Notes under the pieces: generated by a model
Database searches by the model: none
What the model was told of the DNA's origin: nothing
The model's input: the letters and a program-made list of their open reading frames with translations, nothing else
Position numbers and translations under genes: made by a program
Shown: positions 57,503-64,000 of the stretch, piece after piece
How the letters are laid out: each line of letters opens with the position of its first letter
How positions within the stretch are numbered: position 1 is the first letter of the stretch
DNA from: an uncultured cyanobacterium
Lineage (GTDB): Bacteria; Cyanobacteriota; Cyanobacteriia; PCC-6307; Cyanobiaceae
Direction: 5' to 3'
NCBI GenBank assembly: GCA_903856805.1
Contig: CAIOCZ010000169.1
Coordinates: 1-64,000, forward strand
DNA length: 64,000 nt

Positions 57503-59518
57503 TCAGACGGAGGCCGAGGAGCGGCGACGGCGGCGACGGGGCTCGGAGGTCTCCTCCTCAGCGGCCGCAGCCTCAGCCGGAGGGCTCTTCGCTCCAACGG
57601 CCTGCTCCTGCGGTGGAAGCGGTGCCGAGTCCCTGCTGCGGGACGACGGGGAGCGGCGGCTGATCGGAACCTCCACGGTGAGCACATCCTCCGGAACGGT
57701 GGTCACAGGTCCTGGAAATGGCAGGGGAGTGATTTCGACCATCGGCAACGCGTCTCCACCACCTGGAAGCTCCTCCACGGATCCACGGGAACGGGATTCG
57801 GCACTGGCCTCAGCAAAAACGGAGCGGCTTTCACCACCACCTCGGCCCCGCCGCCGCCGCCGACCGCCGCTCGCGGCCAACTGCAGGCGCGCCTCTTCCA
57901 GCACCGCCTCAGGGTCCTCACCAGGCCGAACCACACGGACCATCACATTGTCGGAAGGAGCTTGGGCCTCCAGCAACAAAGCAGGACTCAATCCCATCCA
58001 GCCAAAAACCAACTCCTGAGCCGGTTCCATCGGCACCGCCACCAGATCGGGCTCCTGCCGGCGGGAAGGAGCCTCCGTCCCCACGTAGGGGTCGGGAGCC
58101 GCCGCAGACAAAGGCGGCTCAGGCGCGTAGGAGCTGGCGAGCTCCGTGGCCCCATCGCCACCACGGCCCCCACGGCCCCCACGACGACGGCGAGCACCGC
58201 TCCCCGCCTCCACAAGGGACGGACTGGCAACCTCAGCGCGGGCGGAGGCGGCCGATCGCACCAGTCCGGAGACCGTGGCCAGGGGCTGCAGGGTGTCCTG
58301 ACCAGGGAGTACGGCGACATGACCGAGCCCACCGCAACTTGGACAGGCCCGTCCGAACAACTCATAGATGTTCTGACCCTGCCGTTTGCGGGTTAGTTCC
58401 ACCAAGCCAAGCTCGGTGAGCTGGGCGATCTGGGGACGGGCGGAATCGTGGCGGACCGCCTGGGTGAAATGCTCCAGCATTTGGAGCTGATCACGCCGCG
58501 ACTCCATGTCGATGAAGTCGATGATCACCACACCACCGATATTTCGCAGCTTGAGTTGGCGGGCGATCTCCACAGCCGCCTCACAATTGGTCCAGAGAAC
58601 GGTTTCGCGGGCGTTCGCGGAACGGGTGAAGGAACCCGAGTTGACATCAATGACGGTGAGAGCCTCCGTAGGCTCAATGATCACGTAGCCACCGGAGGGC
58701 AGATCAACCCTGGGCTTTAGGGCATCGCGAATGGCTGCGTGGACTCGATAGTGCTCAAGGATTTCCGTTGATTCGCCATGAAACTCAATCAAAAGATTGG
58801 CCTGATCAGCACCAAGGAATCCCTGGACGCGACCAACAGCTTCGGGGCTATCGACCACCACCCGAGTCACTTCTGGGCCATAGAAGTCCCGCAGGACACG
58901 ATGGACGAAATCCTCATCACGGTTCAGCAAAACGGGAGGGTTGGCCGTTTCGGCAGCCTGCTGAATCGCCTCCCACTGCCTCAACAGGGACTCCAGATCG
59001 TCGATCAGGACCTCTTCACTGATTCCTTCCGCTTCGGTGCGAATCAGCAGACCAGCGCCCGGCGGCTTAATCAGGACTCCTAAGGCCCGAAGTCGATTGC
59101 GCTCGTTTTCACCGTTGATCCGACGGGAGATATTCACACCCTGGCCATGGGGCTGCAGGATCAGAAACCGACCAGGCAGGGAAAGGTTGCCCGTCAGCCG
59201 CGGTCCCTTGGTTCCCGTAGGCTCCTTCATTACCTGCACGAGCACCTTCTGACGGGGCTCAAGCAATTCGGTGATGCCAGCACCACCTTTTTTCAGGCGG
59301 AGTGGACCAAGGTCGGTGATGTGAATAAAGCCATTTTTTTCGCTTTCACCGATATTAACGAACGCCGCATCAATACCCGGCAATACGTTTTCAACGGTGC
59401 CGAGATAGACGTCGCCGATTTGGTAGCGGCCTTGGGCCACAACCAGTTCATCGACACGTTCGTCATTGAGCACTGCGGCGATTCGCAGCTGCTCAGCGAT
59501 GACGATCTGCTGGGGCAT
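57503..59518 (-). CDS. rne: Ribonuclease E
   Basis: Main endoribonuclease of mRNA decay and rRNA processing. It has 671 residues. The S1 domain is at about 36-100, the metal-binding acids are D291 in TVIDVNSGSF and D334 in IIDFIDM, and the Zn-link is CPSC at 392-395. The C-terminal half is a Gly/Arg- and acid-rich unstructured tail. It ends with the arginine-rich nonapeptide RRRRRRSSA (661-669), known in Anabaena to bind PNPase. A structured leader lies upstream and rnhB follows. Confidence 0.96.
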   Translation of the reverse strand: MPQQIVIAEQLRIAAVLNDERVDELVVAQGRYQIGDVYLGTVENVLPGIDAAFVNIGESEKNGFIHITDLGPLRLKKGGAGITELLEPRQKVLVQVMKEPTGTKGPRLTGNLSLPGRFLILQPHGQGVNISRRINGENERNRLRALGVLIKPPGAGLLIRTEAEGISEEVLIDDLESLLRQWEAIQQAAETANPPVLLNRDEDFVHRVLRDFYGPEVTRVVVDSPEAVGRVQGFLGADQANLLIEFHGESTEILEHYRVHAAIRDALKPRVDLPSGGYVIIEPTEALTVIDVNSGSFTRSANARETVLWTNCEAAVEIARQLKLRNIGGVVIIDFIDMESRRDQLQMLEHFTQAVRHDSARPQIAQLTELGLVELTRKRQGQNIYELFGRACPSCGGLGHVAVLPGQDTLQPLATVSGLVRSAASARAEVASPSLVEAGSGARRRRGGRGGRGGDGATELASSYAPEPPLSAAAPDPYVGTEAPSRRQEPDLVAVPMEPAQELVFGWMGLSPALLLEAQAPSDNVMVRVVRPGEDPEAVLEEARLQLAASGGRRRRRGRGGGESRSVFAEASAESRSRGSVEELPGGGDALPMVEITPLPFPGPVTTVPEDVLTVEVPISRRSPSSRSRDSAPLPPQEQAVGAKSPPAEAAAAEEETSEPRRRRRRSSASV

Positions 59519-59529
59519 GGAGGATAGGT

Positions 59530-59561
59530 GGGCTCAAGGGAGCCCTGCCATTAACGGCAGG
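59530..59561 (-). promoter_or_regulatory. Two adjacent hairpins before the rne start
   Basis: On the minus strand CCTGCC-GTTAAT-GGCAGG (59544-59561) is followed by GGGCTC-CCTT-GAGCCC (59530-59545), sharing two bases. They end 11 bases before the ATG and could control ribosome access. The E. coli rne leader is autoregulated by RNase E through hairpins; a parallel here is inference. Confidence 0.4.
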
Positions 59562-59602
59562 AGGGGGGAAACCTGGAAGCGTTGAACGCCCCAAGGCCAA
59601 AT

Positions 59603-59627
59603 AAAAAAAATGAGAGCAATGCTGCTC
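59603..59627 (-). promoter_or_regulatory. Hairpin plus U-tract in the rne leader
   Basis: On the minus strand GAGCA-GCAT-TGCTC is followed, three bases on, by eight T residues and then ATTT. It is terminator-like but has only a 5-bp stem. A U-rich stretch is also a typical RNase E cleavage target. Confidence 0.4.
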
Positions 59628-59875
59628 ACCCGTCATCGGTCAGGACGGGACCATACCGGGATACATCCGGAATGGACGAGTCGCTTGAAACCCGTTGCCA
59701 GAGGAACAAAATAGTCCCCAGGCCCAAGGTGATATAGCAACGAATGAGCTGCGCATCGACAGGAGCGGAAGCGCTGTCCGCGAGGGGCTTCTAGAAAGCG
59801 ACCTGGAGGAAAAGCGTCTGATCGGAATAGCTTGAGGGAGTACCTCGAAGATCCATCACCGATCTTGTAAGTAAC

Positions 59876-62533
59876 TTAGCACGGGCGGAGTCGTAGGGCT
59901 CGACGCTGGACAGGACCAACCTGGAGGGGAACGGCCAACCGCTCTGCCAACCAATGGCGCACCTGTTCGGGACGGAGACTGCGCCCCTGGGAATCGATCG
60001 CGGCCACCAGGTCGAGACTGACCGCGGCCGGTGCCCCGACGCCCCCATCCTCCGACCTAACTGGTTGCCACTCAAGCGCCAGAAGATCGGGACGGCAGTC
60101 GCGCTGGCGCGGGCGTCCCTTTTTGTCGTGATCGTGCCACATCAGACTGTTGGCACTGAGCAGGGCCTGAATCGCCCCTGACCAGTCCGAGGGGGCCAGG
60201 GACGGCGTGCCCTCCACAGGCCGTAGCACCATCCGCCACTCAGCAGCCTCCAGCTCCTGGGAGAGGCTGGGTCCATGGACGGGGACCGGCGCGACGGACA
60301 ACAGCCGCAGCTCCTCGCCCAACTCCGCCTGCAGGCGCTCACGTACCTCGTTGCCCGGGATCTCCTGGGTGAACTCCAGATCCAGCCACTCCCCCAACCC
60401 TTCCACCCCTAGGGGCAGGGACAGGGCCAGTTGCAGGCGCGGTAACGGGTGAAAACCGCCGGTGAAGCTCACCGGCAGGCCGGAACGGCGCAGAGCCCGT
60501 TCCAGCATGCGCAGGGTGTCGAGGTGACTGATCAGGGCCAGGGAACCGGTTTTGGTGAAGCCGAAGCGCAGCCGACTCACCCGCTCACTGGCCGGTGCAC
60601 GCCGGGGCAGCGGTAAGGGAATCGGCGGGGGCGGGATCACCACGTTGTGGCCCAGGTCGGTGCCGCAGACCCCACAGTGGCTACACCCCTCAAAGGAGCA
60701 GTCCGGCACGACAGTGGCGGCCAGGGCACGCTGAAGATCCTCGGCCAGCCAGTCCTTATCGAGGCCGGTATCGATGTGATCCCAGGGCAGCGGCTGGCGA
60801 CAAAAGGCCTCCAGATCGTCCTGGGAGAGCGCCTCCGCCGCAGTCCAGCCCCCAAGTTCCAGGGCCCGATAGCGCCCCCCCAGGCCGGCGGCCTCAATGG
60901 CCCCGGCCCAGGCGCCCGCCGTCCGCTCGGCCGATTCAAACCAGGCATCGAGGCCGGCGCCCGCCCGCCAGGCCGCCTCGATCACGGGCCCCAGACGACG
61001 ATCACCACGCCCGACGAAATCCTCCACCGCCGACATCCGTACATCGGTGAAGTTGGTCTTGAGACCACGCAACTGCCGAAGTGCCCTGCGCAGCAACTCC
61101 TGACGACGCACAAACTCCGCGGTGGAGACGCTATGCCACTGAAAAGGAGTGTGGGGCTTGGGCGTGAAGTTGCTGATCGTGAGATTGAGCTCCAGCCGCC
61201 CAAGATCCCGGCATTGCTCCTGAAGGGCCCGACAGGTATCGGCAATGCCAATCACATCGGCATCGGTTTCGCCAGGCAGGCCGATCATGAAATACAGCTT
61301 CACCTTGCGGTAGCCGTTTTCCATCGCCGTACGGATACCGCGCAGCAGTTCCGCATCCGTGAGGCCCTTGTTCACGATGTCCCGTAATCGCTGGCTGCCG
61401 GCCTCCGGGGCGAAGGTGAGGCCCGCCTGTCGGGTGCCGCCCAGGATGTGGGCGATGTTGGCATCGAAACGATCCACCCGCTGGCTAGGCAAAGTGAGGC
61501 TCACGTTCTGATCAGCCAACCGATTCCGCAGCTCCACCCCCACCGCCGGCAGCGCCAGATAGTCGGAACAACTGAGGGACAGCAGGGAGAAATCCGCATA
61601 GCCCGTGCGGCGCATCCCCTCCTCCACGGCCTCGATCACCGCCTCCGGCTCCACGTCCCTGGCCGGGCGGGTGAGCATGCCGGGCTGACAGAACCGACAA
61701 CCGCGGGTGCATCCCCGCCGGATCTCCAGGGTGAGGCGATCGTGCACGGTTTCGATATGCGGCACCAGCCCCATCGCGTAATGGGGCATGGGCGTGGCGG
61801 TGCGCCGCAGGATCCGTGGCGGCAGGCCCGGCTCCAGGGGGACAAGACTCACCCGATCCGGCCCTGGGCCATAAAGAGTGGGGACATACACCCCGGGCAC
61901 CTGGGCCAGGTCCCGCAACAGCGCCCGACGGCCCAGGCCGGCGGCGCGCCCCTCGGCCACCACCAGGCCGATCTCAGGCAACAGCTCCTCCCCATCCCCG
62001 AGGGCGATGAAGTCGAAAAAGGCCGCAAAGGGCTCGGGATTGCTGGTGGCGGTGGGACCCCCGGCAAAGATCAGGGGCGGGGACGCGGGATCGGCGAGGG
62101 ACCGATCGCCCCGATCAGCAGCCCGCAGGGGAATGCCCGCCAGGTCCAGCATCTCCAGGATGTTGGTGGCGCCCAATTCGTAGCTGAGGCTGAAGCCCAG
62201 GAGGTCGAAGGCGGCTAAGGGGCGGCGACTCTCCACCGCGAACAACGGCACGGAACGCTCCCGCAGCCGCCCGGCCAGGTCGGCGGCGGGCAAGTAGGCG
62301 CGATCGCAGATCTGACCCGGCAGGGTGTTGAGGATGGAATAAAGAAGGATGTGGCCGAGATTGCTGGCCCCCACCTCATACACCTCCGGATAGGTGAGCG
62401 CCCATCGCACCCCGGCGGCGACCCAGTCCTCAGACCAATCCCGCGCCAGCACTCCCCGTTCGTTGCCCAGGTAACGGGCCGGCTTGGTGATCGCCAGATC
62501 CACCAGCTCCTCGAAGGCGACGGGGGCGGTCAT
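59876..62533 (-). CDS. Radical SAM protein fused to a DUF2344 domain
   Basis: The 885-residue product combines a B12-binding-like/radical SAM module and a C-terminal DUF2344 domain (TIGR03960/TIGR03936-type). The SAM cluster motif CTRGCRFCQ is near residue 275, with [12 protein letters not shown] and [14 protein letters not shown] further on. A second cysteine motif CSHCGVCG is near 615. The DUF2344 part starts near [19 protein letters not shown] and includes [18 protein letters not shown] 62533 is preferred over upstream in-frame starts. Position next to rne and rnhB is conserved in many bacteria; substrate unknown. Confidence 0.9.
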   Translation of the reverse strand: MTAPVAFEELVDLAITKPARYLGNERGVLARDWSEDWVAAGVRWALTYPEVYEVGASNLGHILLYSILNTLPGQICDRAYLPAADLAGRLRERSVPLFAVESRRPLAAFDLLGFSLSYELGATNILEMLDLAGIPLRAADRGDRSLADPASPPLIFAGGPTATSNPEPFAAFFDFIALGDGEELLPEIGLVVAEGRAAGLGRRALLRDLAQVPGVYVPTLYGPGPDRVSLVPLEPGLPPRILRRTATPMPHYAMGLVPHIETVHDRLTLEIRRGCTRGCRFCQPGMLTRPARDVEPEAVIEAVEEGMRRTGYADFSLLSLSCSDYLALPAVGVELRNRLADQNVSLTLPSQRVDRFDANIAHILGGTRQAGLTFAPEAGSQRLRDIVNKGLTDAELLRGIRTAMENGYRKVKLYFMIGLPGETDADVIGIADTCRALQEQCRDLGRLELNLTISNFTPKPHTPFQWHSVSTAEFVRRQELLRRALRQLRGLKTNFTDVRMSAVEDFVGRGDRRLGPVIEAAWRAGAGLDAWFESAERTAGAWAGAIEAAGLGGRYRALELGGWTAAEALSQDDLEAFCRQPLPWDHIDTGLDKDWLAEDLQRALAATVVPDCSFEGCSHCGVCGTDLGHNVVIPPPPIPLPLPRRAPASERVSRLRFGFTKTGSLALISHLDTLRMLERALRRSGLPVSFTGGFHPLPRLQLALSLPLGVEGLGEWLDLEFTQEIPGNEVRERLQAELGEELRLLSVAPVPVHGPSLSQELEAAEWRMVLRPVEGTPSLAPSDWSGAIQALLSANSLMWHDHDKKGRPRQRDCRPDLLALEWQPVRSEDGGVGAPAAVSLDLVAAIDSQGRSLRPEQVRHWLAERLAVPLQVGPVQRRALRLRPC
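62300..62307. repeat. Single HIP1 octamer
   Basis: GCGATCGC is the highly iterated palindrome of many cyanobacteria. This is the only copy noticed while reading. Its rarity argues for a lineage, such as the marine and related picocyanobacteria, that does not use HIP1. Confidence 0.5.
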
Positions 62534-62642
62534 GGCGTCCACGAACAGGTGGGAAGGCAAGCGTAGGCAGGCCCCGACCGCCGCCATAGGAAGATTCCCC
62601 CCTGCTCCTCCCGCGACGGCGCTTGCCGTCTGCTCCGGTTCC

Positions 62643-63872
62643 ATGGTTCTGGTCAACGGCAACTACCTCAAGCTCAAGGCTGGCTATCTGTTCCCCGAGA
62701 TCGCCCGACGCGTGAAGGCCTTCAGCGAGGCCCACCCCGAAGCCCCGATCATCCGCCTGGGCATTGGCGATGTGACCGAACCCCTGCCGCAGGCCTGCCG
62801 CAACGCCATGAAGGCGGCGGTGGATGAGCTGGGAACCCGCGAGGGCTTCCATGGCTATGGCCCAGAGCAGGGCTACCTCTGGCTGCGCGAGGCAATCGCC
62901 CGCCAGGATTTTCAGGCGCGGGGCTGCGAGGTGAGCGCCGAGGAGATCTTCATCTCCGATGGCTCTAAATGCGACAGCAGCAACATCCTCGACATCCTTG
63001 GCGAGGGCAACCGCATCGCCGTGACCGACCCGGTATATCCGGTGTACGTGGACAGCAACGTGATGGCGGGACGGACCGGTGAGGCCAATGGCGCCGGCCA
63101 GTACGGCGGACTCACCTACCTGCCGATCACGGCCGAGAACGGCTTCACCGCGCCCCTTCCCGAAGGGAAGGTGGACCTGATCTACCTCTGCTTCCCCAAC
63201 AACCCCACCGGCGCGGTGGCCACGAAGGAGCAGCTGAAGCGCTGGGTGGACTACGCCCTAGCCAACGACGCCCTGATCCTCTTCGATGCGGCCTACGAGG
63301 CCTTCATCCGCGACCCGGAACTGCCCCATTCGATCTATGAGATCGAGGGCGCCCGCCAGTGCGCGATCGAATTCCGCTCCTTCTCCAAAAACGCCGGCTT
63401 CACCGGAACCCGCTGCGCCCTCACGGTGGTGCCGAAGGGTCTCAGCGGCACCGCCGCCAATGGCGAGAAGGTGGAGCTGTGGGGCCTGTGGAACCGCCGC
63501 CAGTGCACCAAGTTCAACGGCGTGAGCTATATCGTGCAGCGCGGCGCCGAGGCGGTGTATTCACCCGAAGGCCAGGCCCAGGTGAAGGCTCTGATCGATT
63601 TCTACATGGACAACGCCGCCCTGATCCGGCAGGAACTCACAGCGGCCGGCATCGCCGTCTACGGCGGCGAGCAGGCCCCCTATGTGTGGTTGAAAACCCC
63701 GAAGGGGCTGGATTCCTGGGGCTTCTTCGACCACCTGCTAGGTCAGGCCCATGTGGTGGGCACCCCCGGCAGCGGCTTCGGCGCCGCCGGGGAGGGCTAC
63801 TTCCGCCTGTCGGCCTTCAACAGCCGCGCCAATGTGGAGGAAGCCATGCGACGGGTGCGTGCCTTGGGATGA
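62643..63872 (+). CDS. dapL: LL-diaminopimelate aminotransferase
   Basis: PLP enzyme that makes LL-diaminopimelate directly from tetrahydrodipicolinate, the plant/cyanobacterial lysine and cell-wall route. It has 409 residues from ATG 62643. The PLP lysine is K249 in [14 protein letters not shown]. It contains [45 protein letters not shown] and [12 protein letters not shown]. Divergent from the radical SAM gene with 109 bases between starts. Confidence 0.97.
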   Translation: MVLVNGNYLKLKAGYLFPEIARRVKAFSEAHPEAPIIRLGIGDVTEPLPQACRNAMKAAVDELGTREGFHGYGPEQGYLWLREAIARQDFQARGCEVSAEEIFISDGSKCDSSNILDILGEGNRIAVTDPVYPVYVDSNVMAGRTGEANGAGQYGGLTYLPITAENGFTAPLPEGKVDLIYLCFPNNPTGAVATKEQLKRWVDYALANDALILFDAAYEAFIRDPELPHSIYEIEGARQCAIEFRSFSKNAGFTGTRCALTVVPKGLSGTAANGEKVELWGLWNRRQCTKFNGVSYIVQRGAEAVYSPEGQAQVKALIDFYMDNAALIRQELTAAGIAVYGGEQAPYVWLKTPKGLDSWGFFDHLLGQAHVVGTPGSGFGAAGEGYFRLSAFNSRANVEEAMRRVRALG

Positions 63873-63887
63873 GAGCTGTTTAAAGTT

Positions 63888-64000
63888 ATGACCGGTCTGA
63901 CGAAGACGGCCATGGTGGATACGGCCCTCTCCGCCTCCCTTCCTCTCCCTCCCGCCCACCAAGGTGGCCGCCCCTGGTTCCGCCAGGCCAGCGACGTCCC
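63888..64000 (+). CDS. Open frame running off the window edge
   Basis: An ATG-initiated frame (63888, or 63912) stays open to the last base, 37 codons. The visible part (MTGLTKTAMVDTALSASLPL then a Pro/His-rich stretch) is not recognised. The start is 15 bases after dapL, so it could be cotranscribed. Too little is visible to name it. Confidence 0.3.
   Translation, partial: MTGLTKTAMVDTALSASLPLPPAHQGGRPWFRQASDV

Larger units (their letters stand above)
59519..59875 (-). other. rne leader and intergenic region
   Basis: There are 357 bases without a gene between the radical SAM stop and the rne start. The region contains two adjacent hairpins next to the rne start and a small hairpin with a U-tract further up. 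Possible -10 elements on the minus strand include TATATC near 59735. Bases 59791-59875 hold nothing identifiable beyond a weak minus-strand open frame. Confidence 0.6.

Noticed and set aside
58140-58200. Short tandem repeat of CCCCCACGG type inside rne.
   Set aside because: It encodes the expected Gly/Arg-rich tail of RNase E and is in frame.
59791-60075. 94-codon minus-strand frame over the 3' end of the radical SAM gene.
   Set aside because: Mostly overlaps the DUF2344 coding region in another frame; non-homologous.

Overview
The window is core chromosome of a high-GC unicellular cyanobacterium. Photosystem I genes (psaA, psaB, psaI, psaL), an NDH-1 subunit (ndhN), the clock/redox protein LdpA, ferredoxin-dependent glutamate synthase, LL-diaminopimelate aminotransferase, an MPBQ/MSBQ methyltransferase and a cyanobacterial-type RNase E all point there. 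The high GC, the compact gene packing and the near absence of the HIP1 octamer GCGATCGC (one copy seen, 62300-62307) favour the Cyanobium/Synechococcus picocyanobacterial clade. Genus-level placement is inference.

Layout. 1-7144, all on the minus strand: recA behind a LexA-type box, a HAD phosphatase, tRNA-Gln, a Ycf45-type R3H ATPase, ldpA, a CPA1-type Na+/H+ antiporter and ndhN. 7586-24510, plus strand: a nearly continuous S10/spc/alpha ribosomal superoperon (rplC to rplQ, with secY, adk, rpmJ, rpoA), then truA, rplM-rpsI, rpmE and prfA. As is usual for cyanobacteria, rpsJ is not here; it ends the str operon at 53.3 kb. 24511-29754: HNH endonuclease, alr, tRNA-Ser, a divergent pair (degenerate serine-hydrolase-like protein and NlpC/P60 peptidase), a GT2 glycosyltransferase and a small conserved hypothetical. 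29862-35826: the PSI block, psaI-psaL facing psaA-psaB, with a 750-base AT-rich gap that holds a MITE-like element. 36349-46190: a secreted hypothetical, a CbiG-CobJ fusion, tRNA-Pro, lipA, a truncated mechanosensitive-channel relative and glsF. 46406-53606: a phosphodiester glycosidase, a HesB-like protein and the str operon rpsL-rpsG-fusA-tuf-rpsJ. 53813-64000: LonN-domain protein, MPBQ/MSBQ methyltransferase, pheA, DUF1997, rnhB, rne, a large radical SAM-DUF2344 protein, dapL and an open frame running off the edge.

How it works together. Most of the window is translation and transcription machinery (24 ribosomal proteins, rpoA, secY, EF-G, EF-Tu, RF1, TruA) beside the PSI core. The interesting signals are mainly non-coding: a three-way-junction RNA fold between rpsL and rpsG where an S7 control site would be expected, a 22-base palindrome before rplC, competing hairpins before rplM, a structured U-rich rne leader, an HLR1-like site before psaA, and the MITE candidate between psaL and psaB. 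No CRISPR array, prophage, intact insertion sequence or obvious new multi-gene system is visible.
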